Assembly (NCBI GenBank): GCA_040182905.1
Contig: JARQWU010000034.1
Span: forward strand, 1 to 58,278
From: Barthelona sp. PAP020
Taxonomy: Eukaryota; Metamonada: BaSk clade
Direction of reading: 5' to 3'
Length of the DNA stretch: 58,278 nucleotides
The first letter of the stretch is position 1. Every line of letters begins with the position of its first letter. This document shows, piece after piece, positions 31,301-39,516 of this stretch. Both the position numbers and the translations under genes were made by a program. Under the pieces are notes generated by a model that searched no databases, was not told the DNA's origin, and worked only from the letters and a program-made list of their open reading frames with translations.

Positions 31301-34300
31301 GGTATTAATATCAATGATTAGATCTTCTGCCACAAGTAAAACAGGCCAAGGATCTTCCAATTGATCTTTATTATTAATTGGCATGATAAACGGTACAAAT
31401 AGGTCTTTGGAATCCACAAATTCAGGATCAAATGATGGTACTTCGTGAGTGTACAACATGTCTAATGTGACGTCTGCAGATAAAGTAAAGTTTTGATCAA
31501 ATTCTAACTTACTTCCTCTACTTCCCACAAAAAAACTATCATTAACAATAGCAAAATTACTGTTGAATGAAATGTAACTATATTCAGTCATTACTTTATT
31601 ATTCAACGTAGTAAATGCAGTCAAAGAATTATTTGCCAAATCTAATGTAGCATAATAATCTAAACCTCCATAAGTCCATGATAATTGATCCAAAACGCTA
31701 ACTACGCCAGGGCCTTGAAAGAAACCACCATCAAAATTAAAATTATAGACATTGAACACCTCTAAACTATCAATTTTAATAAAACCAGAACTATCATTTG
31801 TGCAAGTCAAAGTAAGTTGGTCAATAGTAACATTTTCAAAGTTCTTAATGTACAAAGTACCAGCTAATACATTTACGTTAGCAAAATGATACGTGCTGTC
31901 ATTTTCATTAGCAGTAGACTTAACGTTATCAAAAACAATGATGCATTTAAATTCAGAAGTAATAGTCACTGAATTTGTATTCATTGTAGCACCAATGAAA
32001 TAATATTCACCTCCCAAAAAGGTAAAAGAAGGATCCATTTCAAACAGACCATAATAATTAATGATAACGTCAGAAGAATCAACAATGAAAGGAGTAGAAT
32101 AATTTGATTTCAAAACAGCGGTCGACTCAAATGTGTAAGTTCCACTTCCTAACAAAATTCCTTCTGAATTTTCAAAGAAAAAGAAACTTCCTTCAACAGT
32201 AACTTGATGCCCTAATATCAATAAACCAATCAAAGAAGCATTTAAATTTTCCTTAAATTTGATAATACCTTTTGTTTCAAATTGAACATCATTGGTTAGG
32301 TATAATTCACCATCAAAATATATCTTATGATTAGTGTTAGGACTGATTTGAAAGCCATTAAGGATTTTGGTGTTATTAAATAGTAAAACAGCAGCAGACG
32401 AAAAATTTAATTGTACTTTTGACTTGATAATTTCAAAACTTTGAAATGCAAGAGCTGAATACACTTTAGATATGATAAGCCCTTCAAATGTCCCATAATC
32501 TGCTTGTAAATATAAACGACCATTGTTATTGACATTATAATTGTATAGATTTGTGTCTAACAAAGTAATATTACCAGTTTTAATATCAAAGGTTGTCATG
32601 TAAATTGAGCAATTACTTGAATAAAAACTGCTAAAATACAAAGGTGTCAATGAGTAAAAAATGTTATCGAATAAATAACTTGTTTTTCCAGCTGAATATG
32701 TGTACAATTTTAATGAAGTTCTATTGACTATTTCAAATGCACCACTACGTATTGGCTCACTCACTATTACATCAGCAGAATAAAAAATATTTATTTGGGA
32801 ATGATTACTGAACAAGTAATTGAATGAGGGATAATTTATGTGATTCAAATTTAAAATAGTTTCATCGATATACGCTTCTTCAAAAAATGTGAGATTGAAA
32901 TGAACAAATGTTGCAGTAACTTCACTTGTGTAAAGATAACCAACATTCCAATCATATGTTCTAGTACCGTCAAAATAAAATAAGTTCATCTTATTGAGAA
33001 TCAAAGAATCCAATGACGATACTTTTGAAGTTGAAGAAAAATATATATCACCACAATTAAATTCAAGGGAAGCCCCCAACTTAATAATACCATCAACTTT
33101 TAAATGCGAAAACTTGTCATGATATAACTTGAAATTTAACTGTTTGTCGATTGTACAATTTTCATGAATAATAAACCCACCATAAATATCAACAGCACCA
33201 ATAATGTTAATGGGACCATACAAGTGATTGTCAACACCAGAAAAAATAAGGTCATCCAATAAAACAGATCCATAATAATCTTCAAAAGAATTGTATTCTG
33301 CAAATATCTTTATGCTTGAAGCAATATGTAATGTGGCTTCACTTGCGTCTAAAGTACCAAAAACACTTACCTTACCATGGACGTTAACATCGTATTGATA
33401 TTTGCCAGATATCTGGTTGTAAACCCGATTTTGATCATTTGTGGTCTTAAACACATTTTCATCTCTTACAACAGTACATGATGAGAAAGGACATTCACTC
33501 ATTCGATAGATGACATCAACATAACTGTTGGCATCCTCGAGATCCACATATAAATTGCCAAAGAACGAAGTTACATAATCATAATGAAGATTTGTTGAAG
33601 AATCATAAAGAGAAGTAATATGGTTTTTTGACAATGTGTAAGTTGGAAAGAAACTCTCAAACACATCTGTCCTAGACGATACCGAAACGTATGCAGTGAA
33701 TGGAGTGATGATAGTACGGAAACTTAACATCTTATCTTTTGAGACAATAACACGCCCTGTTTTCTCAACTAAAAATGTAGCATTTGGCAAAAAGTCAAAG
33801 ATCGTAAAGTCATCAATATACATATTGGTTTCCACAATAAGTTGCGAATTTTCTCCCAAGATAAAATTGGCTTGACTGATATTGAAGGGAGACCTCAATA
33901 TTATGGTAGAATCTCTGCCTAATATTGTACGATCATTATCTTCAAATAAATCAGTAACACCACTATTTAGATAAATGGTATTCTCTGAATCAATCTCCAA
34001 TTCTCTAATTAAAATAGTGCCTTGCCAATAAAATTCCCCAGTTATACTGACTGTAGCATCAACACCTTCAAATATACCACTAGTTAACAAAATTAAATCT
34101 TGGAAATTCAATTCAATGTCGTCAATCATTCGAAATATACCTTTGTTAGAAACAACCAGCCTGATAATTTCAAATGGAAAAGCTGGAATGTTGAATTCAA
34201 TCAATCCTCCTTCTATCCCTAAATATAATGGATAACCATCACGATTCTCCCAAAATGGTCTAATACCTTTATCAAAAGATATAATTCCACCAGTTACATT

Positions 34301-35275
34301 CATTTGAGGTATACTTGCACCATCAGTTTCTAAAAATGTCACACCAGTTTGAAAATTGACTGCACCACCCGAATTAACTTTGCAAATATATATTCCTTCA
34401 ATGGTGGTTTGAGAAGTAAATGAAATATTTCCAGATAATACTTGAAGATCTCCTAAAAGTTTAAAAAGTTCGGAAGCCACCTCAACAGTACTTTCAGTGT
34501 CAATAATAAGTTGACCATCCCCAATAAAAGACATGGCAACATCAAAATAAGTTGAACCTTTCAAAGTTAATTTTCCTTCACCGATAACGATAACCATAGC
34601 ATAAAATTCTGTTGCCTCGGCAAAAGTAGCTGTTCCTTTGATGTTAATAAGCACATACATATGAGAAAACGTACAATCAGTATAGAAAACACTACCTTCT
34701 TCAACTACCAACTGACCATACAATTTAATATCTGGAATAGTTGAAAACTCAACCCCTTCTAGTTTCTTTATTGTTAATGATGCTTGATCATTGACATGTA
34801 ATTTGTTTGATGAATCTATTTGCATAGAAGAAGCATCATACATGATGAATGAACATTCCCCAATAATTTCAGTAGTTCCTTTGGAAAGCTGCATTGAAGA
34901 TCTGAAAGGAATTTCAATATTGGCATTTTCTATGGTACCACTACCTTGAAATAACACTTGAGCACTTCCATCAAAAATAACTCCATAAATATGAAAGGCA
35001 TAAACTTGTAAATAAGCTCCAAATTCAAAATTAAGTGTTGGTGTATAACTATTTGATCCTAAAATAATTGACTTAATTTTCGAAACTTGATATATGTGAA
35101 CAATAGTGGTTGTATTAATTATTACATCATCTTCTACACCAGGAACTTTATTCTTATCCCAATTCGACGCATCACTATAATCTTCACTGGTTGCACCAGT
35201 CCATGTGATAGTTTCAGCATAACATATTCCATTAATCACTAATATTATCAACAAAAATAAATGAATTCCACCCAT
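25292..35275 (-). CDS. giant beta-helix surface protein, N-terminal 3327-codon part (signal peptide, repeats)
   Basis: The gene starts at ATG 35275 with a clear signal peptide (GGIHLFLLIILVINGICYA). Directly after it comes ITWTGATSEDYSDASNWD, then VPGVEDDVIIN: the W-x-G ... NW ... P-x-x-DD-V-I opening that many bacterial and protist extracellular beta-helix or autotransporter-like passengers use. The remaining 3250 residues are repetitive short beta strands with frequent G, N, F, Y and V, many N-glycosylation sequons, almost no cysteine, and W-x-G(G) lines (YWQGTI, SWTYGG, WEGGAV, WLNGTY, YWYKGI). No membrane segment is present, consistent with an ectodomain that must continue into the next frame for anchoring. 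It ends at TGA 25292 through the frame change. Composition is somewhat more F/Y-rich than the downstream part. Confidence 0.85.
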   Translation of the reverse strand: MGGIHLFLLIILVINGICYAETITWTGATSEDYSDASNWDKNKVPGVEDDVIINTTTIVHIYQVSKIKSIILGSNSYTPTLNFEFGAYLQVYAFHIYGVIFDGSAQVLFQGSGTIENANIEIPFRSSMQLSKGTTEIIGECSFIMYDASSMQIDSSNKLHVNDQASLTIKKLEGVEFSTIPDIKLYGQLVVEEGSVFYTDCTFSHMYVLINIKGTATFAEATEFYAMVIVIGEGKLTLKGSTYFDVAMSFIGDGQLIIDTESTVEVASELFKLLGDLQVLSGNISFTSQTTIEGIYICKVNSGGAVNFQTGVTFLETDGASIPQMNVTGGIISFDKGIRPFWENRDGYPLYLGIEGGLIEFNIPAFPFEIIRLVVSNKGIFRMIDDIELNFQDLILLTSGIFEGVDATVSITGEFYWQGTILIRELEIDSENTIYLNSGVTDLFEDNDRTILGRDSTIILRSPFNISQANFILGENSQLIVETNMYIDDFTIFDFLPNATFLVEKTGRVIVSKDKMLSFRTIITPFTAYVSVSSRTDVFESFFPTYTLSKNHITSLYDSSTNLHYDYVTSFFGNLYVDLEDANSYVDVIYRMSECPFSSCTVVRDENVFKTTNDQNRVYNQISGKYQYDVNVHGKVSVFGTLDASEATLHIASSIKIFAEYNSFEDYYGSVLLDDLIFSGVDNHLYGPINIIGAVDIYGGFIIHENCTIDKQLNFKLYHDKFSHLKVDGIIKLGASLEFNCGDIYFSSTSKVSSLDSLILNKMNLFYFDGTRTYDWNVGYLYTSEVTATFVHFNLTFFEEAYIDETILNLNHINYPSFNYLFSNHSQINIFYSADVIVSEPIRSGAFEIVNRTSLKLYTYSAGKTSYLFDNIFYSLTPLYFSSFYSSNCSIYMTTFDIKTGNITLLDTNLYNYNVNNNGRLYLQADYGTFEGLIISKVYSALAFQSFEIIKSKVQLNFSSAAVLLFNNTKILNGFQISPNTNHKIYFDGELYLTNDVQFETKGIIKFKENLNASLIGLLILGHQVTVEGSFFFFENSEGILLGSGTYTFESTAVLKSNYSTPFIVDSSDVIINYYGLFEMDPSFTFLGGEYYFIGATMNTNSVTITSEFKCIIVFDNVKSTANENDSTYHFANVNVLAGTLYIKNFENVTIDQLTLTCTNDSSGFIKIDSLEVFNVYNFNFDGGFFQGPGVVSVLDQLSWTYGGLDYYATLDLANNSLTAFTTLNNKVMTEYSYISFNSNFAIVNDSFFVGSRGSKLEFDQNFTLSADVTLDMLYTHEVPSFDPEFVDSKDLFVPFIMPINNKDQLEDPWPVLLVAEDLIIDINTTIQWNVSVGGRLIVKPGATLALGGPLILANDLILSDTTNGTELPSTVIIQGSAILLPECRIVGNGSIFTVRYPGYLRFQGSYELGNAFQSWGGTAHFLPGSTFNITEVTVYDGLTIFQSSPIDQIWVLERVSVFAGKVVFDGIQKPIVIQYLEIDGGDAEFSDMNYPVKINGLVMKSGELMFGPTDEPYEFTIFDLRGGMVTIDSGNDVTIQDLILSGDIQFICNDTIKVTGNFVFISGNITISTINVIEGAVSYFIGSNVQPMFFLGGILNIYGINYFHNGTLDLSNTVKLNVYGETYVLGHMNITSEVDYTFEEQIDALLEFYGSFTGISQIDYELTVNPMFNTLKYYNLFNNYTQSMILFDSSVFFNGKVNISKDFSFFTEKGVKFSNSLYLEGDIFFTNGYTNILKDFVSHGRVVCNGPAHVTFADAFFVESKTIELYECERFDCRDDHDWNIEIIKSVDSNLYLNKSSKSQKLGRESHIVRSLIMIERYVKNFYLEPVQGYNSTISFDSMQNVVFVSDDIFMNQSYAFDSIVNPLKIDKLTLNQSEFIVSNTQILFDYFVTFEANFTFEAQNSYFKTFYVLGYELPPYYNSINCLYNEDETTFTIDELYLNGSQIEGDWIQGNVKKFIWEGGAVSRGSYFHFTNGYSIGVEKMKMILSANTTVHVDESFEWLNGTYMVEAGFIHIAENANMTVLSDCLMYCNHPSHPMPYHNFLSSYYRGGIKNYGSLYINSNVTTDIAIENWSEFYLNANLQFNGEYTHGGVIYVEQNSFFKYKRSYVLILEGYTFNLPYSLQLTGLSKMDVYGNVNVTGIVEVIEASIEVFDNGRLLASELRLERAKVAFRNLNHDLLVHELCSNCSSLIIENSYALITHLNVSNYAITRVKFDSDKDVLFNTIDAKESLFVADNSPLRVNNFYGYFVGQGTSIKMLNHSELIYGYLILGTGFHIDNYGSMIYGDPSFQESFGIYWGGDNVVNNYNNLIYHDIGINFLDTNASRKSVPLYNNEGNTTFLMSSDWVIKFLPYYHCYNHTYIASGKVQFYEYSHALFWGDVVLGLDTYIGLIGSKVFMKFNESSTLSMLDDYYVDRPFITDQGQIYFNGLFDSSRNLIFDTPGTLEFWEQSRFDLTNITVKQSIVKFYANCEHNSTLNTDFDNIIVDSASLYIYGLCNLTINKIVVTNSYLYFSEGNNVTINYISINSASTFKFVGLDYIFINYLDASGNIFGNTIGTLYFHETVAHKKIFIEGVVDATFDFMQFDTNLTLSQANYVTFTTQPVLMYSTSLLMFVDIYSNISLPYDTIWDKGTLSLKYFDYSQKFGNFSLDGSTVYLLSNETVRLDTLFMIDGSIIGSDHLHIGDFYWYKGIINGIPINIDNYFIIRTTETHNLQYSQIYEFKHGIVEESCTFYGIHSELYQPDGSVFETWKQPYFKGTTMTFSSWNLINVTQGFSWEWKLFSYEAFEIKEKDMTFSGTCEFYGKLYHGESQKFIFKTAKSSIMPNCTFGPRSSRAIINDHIKSSSKGLHVYGRYELEKIEVYNQGYFYMYGNSTHEVLEVIVDDSLAYIDASNNTLDGTGILPEQFVTYPQCSGSSVLKFINMKNLLNFTNYDVSENCQLYFENPTDQKVELTPITMDTSGHILFYATYEVVFKNERLIMNHESSIITFRTENRVEIDVLQLYAGIITGTDHIYFNECYLYGGIIDTNIKLHCAYLMIDQTDPIVNLHINGAVYGDKVDVLRNTTLEVLGDLYLNTTNFDARTYFVGYGFVHILEEAFVNERVLFYCNNNFTESSVVTVAEGLNLHLGSGQYDGTILFSNTTKSEIYLVSQPAGSYSSKKYTKLLSYERGDNDYSISTNIYFSSTAKVIGSNATFHPYYNSKSVIEGVLWIDPLWVQSVDCSECSVYLVEATTNLNAAEISSGTLFFDRVNSFDGPILFTNVQTSGSGQFLMNEIQEELTLEILEIKGGINLFNSVADVANYDEVRVEKGYLVIETGQPQSSYNYR

Positions 35276-35576
35276 TTTAATATGGAATCAAAAAAAAAAT
35301 AATGAAATTTTCTATGTTATTATATCTCATTTTCCAACGAAATTGAAATCAAGCAAAATGAAACAATCAATTAATTTATGAATATTGACAAACAAATATA
35401 CAAATAAAACAAGAGAAAAAAATCCAAGAAAAAGAAAGAGAAATTTTTTTTGATGATATTTCAAAAAAGTGAAATTTTAAAAAAAGGAACAGAAACAAAA
35501 AAGATTTAATAAGAAGTAATTTATATTTATAAAAATCAAAAAAGAAAAAAAAAAATTTTCTTTTTTTTTAAATGGG
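35276..35576. other. intergenic region, promoter of the giant gene
   Basis: These 301 bp lie between the stop of the helical unknown (upstream on the minus strand) and the ATG of the giant gene. They consist of A- and T-rich tracts with several runs of 7-9 identical bases. No ORF or RNA gene is recognised. The region must contain the 3' end of one gene and the promoter of the next. Confidence 0.4.
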
Positions 35577-38417
35577 TCATCTAACTTTAGATTTACCTTT
35601 TCTTGTTTCAATTGTTAAATTTATGGATGGTTGGGTTTTAAATCTATTTTTTGTTTTATTGTTTGGATTATTAAGCTGTGTATTTCGAATAAATCCTGTT
35701 GATTTCACTCGTTGATTCATAGACAAACCTAATGATAAATTATTAGACGATGGAGAAGATGTAAAAGGTGAACTAATGGATGAAGCGGATTTTACGGTCC
35801 GATTATTATGTTTGGTTGGTGTTAATTGAGAATTAGTTTTTGTTAGCCCTTGAATCAAAGCTTTTGTTGAGTCCATAATAGATTGAGGAGATGATGGTTC
35901 TGAAATCGAAGGTTGATCTGATGATAGTGATTTCATGGAAACCAAAGGAGAAGAAAGATCATCAATCAACAGATGTTGAGAAGGTGAATTTGCAATAGTT
36001 TCCTGCAAACTTTGCAAACTGGTGGATTTTTTCATCAATTTTAACTCTAATTCTCTAATAGTCTTGTCCGACTCAAGTTTTTTCAAAAAATTGAAATATT
36101 CAATGAAAAGTTTATGAAATATTGGATATTCTGTTTGTAAATCGTTAAAAAACCTATTCTTTTGAATTCCAATCAAATCATAAACGTCTGAAACTCTCAA
36201 AATGTTTTGAATGTTTGGCAATATATTAAATTTATATGTCATACCACTCAAAACAGCTTTAAATTCAAATAACATGTTTAAACCTTCTAAATATTCTGTA
36301 GCAAAAGTTTGAACGGTTGTATTAGAATGATTTGTCAAATTTACAAGTTTTCTTTTGAATTTTGATTGTAATACAACATCTGTTTCATCAAATACGTTAA
36401 GTATGATTAGAACAGGAAATAGATTTTGAAAACAAGCAATCATTACATCACCACTTTGGTTTGCATGAATGAGATCATTGATTGCTGTCAAAAAGTTAAC
36501 CTTAAAAAATTTGGTACTGAATAATTTGAAAACTTCTTGTGTAAAAAAAACAAAGTATTTTTCATGTTCATAAGTCATTGTTTTGATAATTTCACTGCAT
36601 AAAAAAATCAGCAGATTATAATTGTTAAGCGATTTTAGTATTTTCACTAAAATTCGTAAAACCAGCTTTTGATTTGGTACACTTAATACATCATCATGAT
36701 TCTTCAATAATTTCAAATAAAAGACATTGAAAAGTTTGGGGTAACAAAAATTTTGATCCAAAACATGTACTATTTGCAAAATGTTCTTTAAAAAAATCTC
36801 ATACAGTTTATCCTTTCTTTCAATTGTTTGTTCTAAAGTCAAAATCAAATCTTCAAACGATGAACGACTGGTGATTTGAGAATGTTTGTAGAATATTAAA
36901 AAACATTTGGAAAAGTCAGGGATGAGAAGATAGTGAGAAAATTTTATTTGTTCATGTGTATTTATTAATGTTTCTAACCATAATTGTTGAATAATTGAAG
37001 TTGTATATGTTTTGTGACAATTTTGAATTATATAATTCAAAACGTGTAAAGAGTGAATGAATATTTCTTTTTTAGAAGCGTCTGGCAAATGTTTTGTCAA
37101 ACTTTTGGCTGAAGTTTGAGAAATATTATAGAATTTTTGTAATAAGGAAGAAATTTCTTCTGGATTATCTTTTTTAAGCTCTAAGAAAAAAGGTAAGTTA
37201 AAGATGAACTGCAAATGAAATTTTGATGTGAAATTTGAACCTGCTATCAAATAAAATTGATAAAATTTGTTTGAATTTTCGAAATTTTCAGGCAGAACTT
37301 TGAAAAGTTTGCCAATTTTTTCAGTAAATATCATCTTAACTGCTAAATTGTTGTGTAATGCCAATAAATCACTATTGGTTTTGCTTAACAAAGAATCTAA
37401 TTCAATGATTTCAGCAATAGTATCTATAAATGCGAAATATATTGGCTTAGCTAAAATATAATTGTTTGCTTGTAAAATTTCAAAAACATTTAAAAAACAC
37501 TCTAGCAAACTCCTAAATTTAATCTCATCATTTTTAGCTTTTTGTAATTGATGGATCAAATATTTATTCAATTGTTCAAACATTTTAGTATTGTCAGAAA
37601 GAATTGAAAATAAAATCAAATTAACTGAATGATCAATAAAAACTGAAAAAACTTCAACATCATTCAATGAATGTTGTATAGAACAATAAAAACTCTCGTA
37701 GATATGAACAATTTCACTAGAGTCATAACATATCAATATTTGTAGTAGATAATCATACAATACAAAAGATAGCATCTTTAATGCATTTAAAAACAATGAA
37801 CCACTAAAACTTTCAATAATTGGCCACATAATTTCATATATCCAATGACAAAATTCTCGAGTTTCATTAGAAACGTGTTTAACTTCTCTATTCTTTAGAA
37901 AATATGATAAATCTTGCTCAAAACCAGTGAAAATATAAGTATTAAATAGATTAATAATTAGTTTCCCTCCTAATTCATATAACTTCTTGCTAGTAGCTTC
38001 AAACATTATGCTATCATTGTTACTGAATAATTTTAATTGCTTCAGTAAAGAAACAATGATTACATCTTTAACAAAATATTTAGAAAAAAAATTATTGTGA
38101 TTCTCAACACATTCATGAAAATGCTTACAAAATAATATATAATTGGAAGGTATCTTTAATAAATTAGAGCGTTCAAATAGTTCATGCCAAAAAGTTTCAC
38201 TTTGTTCAAATGTGTATATTTTCATCAATCTATTCAAACCATTTATTATTGCATGATTTCTTGGTTCAATAGGATCTTTTACAAATAATTCAACTCTTTC
38301 TAATTCAGTTAAATAATCTTCAATCATAAATTTTTCAATTTCTTCCGCGGATTTAAATCCAGTGGCACGTTTTTCATACATACCATCATCAGTATCAGTA
38401 TCATAAAAAAATTGCAT
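35577..38417 (-). CDS. large alpha-helical protein of unknown function with Ser-rich basic tail
   Basis: Starts at ATG 38417; 946 residues. I do not recognise a family. Residues about 20-790 are a continuous series of amphipathic helices rich in L, I, F, N and K, as in HEAT/ARM-type solenoids, with no catalytic motif, signal peptide or TM helix. A coiled-coil-like stretch (about 780-815, ELELKLMKK) precedes a tail of about 130 residues that is disordered, rich in S, P, T and N, and ends in basic residues (TRKGKSKVR); the SSP repeats there look like kinase targets. It lies head-to-tail with the giant gene (301 bp) and with HOP2 (380 bp). A scaffold or trafficking protein is possible but unsupported. 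Confidence 0.7.
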   Translation of the reverse strand: MQFFYDTDTDDGMYEKRATGFKSAEEIEKFMIEDYLTELERVELFVKDPIEPRNHAIINGLNRLMKIYTFEQSETFWHELFERSNLLKIPSNYILFCKHFHECVENHNNFFSKYFVKDVIIVSLLKQLKLFSNNDSIMFEATSKKLYELGGKLIINLFNTYIFTGFEQDLSYFLKNREVKHVSNETREFCHWIYEIMWPIIESFSGSLFLNALKMLSFVLYDYLLQILICYDSSEIVHIYESFYCSIQHSLNDVEVFSVFIDHSVNLILFSILSDNTKMFEQLNKYLIHQLQKAKNDEIKFRSLLECFLNVFEILQANNYILAKPIYFAFIDTIAEIIELDSLLSKTNSDLLALHNNLAVKMIFTEKIGKLFKVLPENFENSNKFYQFYLIAGSNFTSKFHLQFIFNLPFFLELKKDNPEEISSLLQKFYNISQTSAKSLTKHLPDASKKEIFIHSLHVLNYIIQNCHKTYTTSIIQQLWLETLINTHEQIKFSHYLLIPDFSKCFLIFYKHSQITSRSSFEDLILTLEQTIERKDKLYEIFLKNILQIVHVLDQNFCYPKLFNVFYLKLLKNHDDVLSVPNQKLVLRILVKILKSLNNYNLLIFLCSEIIKTMTYEHEKYFVFFTQEVFKLFSTKFFKVNFLTAINDLIHANQSGDVMIACFQNLFPVLIILNVFDETDVVLQSKFKRKLVNLTNHSNTTVQTFATEYLEGLNMLFEFKAVLSGMTYKFNILPNIQNILRVSDVYDLIGIQKNRFFNDLQTEYPIFHKLFIEYFNFLKKLESDKTIRELELKLMKKSTSLQSLQETIANSPSQHLLIDDLSSPLVSMKSLSSDQPSISEPSSPQSIMDSTKALIQGLTKTNSQLTPTKHNNRTVKSASSISSPFTSSPSSNNLSLGLSMNQRVKSTGFIRNTQLNNPNNKTKNRFKTQPSINLTIETRKGKSKVR

Positions 38418-38797
38418 TGATTCTTCACTTAAATCACATGAAATTTTGAAAAAGAACTCTCTTTCTTTATTGCTATTTTATTCATACTTGGTTTTATTGA
38501 ATAAACTATTATGTTGATACAAGTTTTATTTAATTTATGTTTCAAAAACAAACAGAAAAAGGTTGAATAGCTTTTTTTTCATAAGAAATCAAAATTCCCT
38601 CTTTTATTAGTTTTTTAAATTCATCATAACCTCTTAGAAATTAATTGATTGTTAAAATAATATTAAAAAAATTACCACACATATTCTTTATCAAGGAAAA
38701 TAACTTTAACTTTGTTCAATATAATGAAAATAATAAATAATGTTCAATTTATGATAAAAATGGAAACAAAATTGATAACTAAGTTTAAACATATTGT
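38418..38797. other. intergenic region without a recognised gene
   Basis: This 380-bp gap lies between HOP2 and the helical unknown, both on the minus strand. It is AT-rich with T runs and short A runs. I see no ORF of note, RNA gene or repeat. It should carry the HOP2 3' end and the promoter of the helical-protein gene. Confidence 0.4.
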
Positions 38798-39478
38798 CTA
38801 CAAAACAATATCAGTATCTAAACCAACTTTTACAATAAAATCAGATGGTTTATCTCCCAAACCATCACAAATCTGATTAATAGCTTCCATACAAGCTCTT
38901 TCTCTTGATTTCCCAAGCTTTCTTACGGTGTCAATTTTTTTAGCCATTGCATCTCTATCTTGCTGAGAAATAGGTTTTCTTATTTCTGATAAAGTGGAAA
39001 TTTTGCTTTGTAAATGAATAATTTTATCTTCATATGAAGCAATTTCTGCTAATAAATCATCATCTGTGGGATATTTAGTGATTTCTTTTAATTCTGCAGA
39101 CAAAACCTGAACTTCATTTGAAAGATCTTCTTGAATTTGCCTTTGTTCAGCTAATAATGCTTGTTTTTCCTGCAATAATTCAGGGGTTATATGACTAAAC
39201 TCATCTTGTGAACGATAATATACTTTATTCTTGCCAACCGTTTTTTCAATGATAGAATCATCATTTTCGGACAAATAAGTCAAAATTCTTTTCATTCCTG
39301 TAGCTTTTATATGCCCTTGCAATGCATCAATAATATTTGTGTTTGAAAGGGGTTTGTTTTGATCTTTAATATAATCAGCAACATGTTCACCTTGATGAAG
39401 CTCTAAATCATCCCTATTTTTAAAATTTTTTTCACAGATTGGACATTTCATTGGGAATAAACAGATGAGACAAAACAT
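38798..39478 (-). CDS. HOP2: HOP2/PSMC3IP (TBPIP) meiotic recombination protein with N-terminal C2H2 zinc finger
   Basis: HOP2 works with MND1 to help DMC1/RAD51 invade homologous DNA in meiosis. The match covers the full family layout: winged helix (VADYIKDQNKPLSNTNIIDAL), the KVYYRSQDEF turn (compare KIYFADQDQF), a leucine-rich coiled coil (LSAELKEITKYPTDDDL), and the C-terminal VGLDTD (compare VGIETD). Ahead of the winged helix is a C-x2-C-x12-H-x3-H finger (CPICEK ... LHQGEH), which is not part of HOP2 in animals, fungi or plants as I know them. Two in-frame ATGs are possible: 39478 (226 residues) and 39451 (217 residues). The second starts directly before the finger and leaves more promoter space (65 versus 38 bp to the divergent gene). 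Confidence 0.88.
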   Translation of the reverse strand: MFCLICLFPMKCPICEKNFKNRDDLELHQGEHVADYIKDQNKPLSNTNIIDALQGHIKATGMKRILTYLSENDDSIIEKTVGKNKVYYRSQDEFSHITPELLQEKQALLAEQRQIQEDLSNEVQVLSAELKEITKYPTDDDLLAEIASYEDKIIHLQSKISTLSEIRKPISQQDRDAMAKKIDTVRKLGKSRERACMEAINQICDGLGDKPSDFIVKVGLDTDIVL

Positions 39479-39516
39479 TTTTTTTTTTTAATTTCAAAGA
39501 ATTAATTACAATTCAC
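39479..39516. promoter_or_regulatory. very short divergent promoter between HOP2 and a surface-protein gene
   Basis: Thirty-eight bases separate the outermost start codons of HOP2 (-) and the 1014-residue protein (+), or 65 if HOP2 uses its second ATG. The interval is a run of about ten T followed by AT-rich sequence. 5' leaders must be minimal or begin inside the neighbouring gene. Confidence 0.45.
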
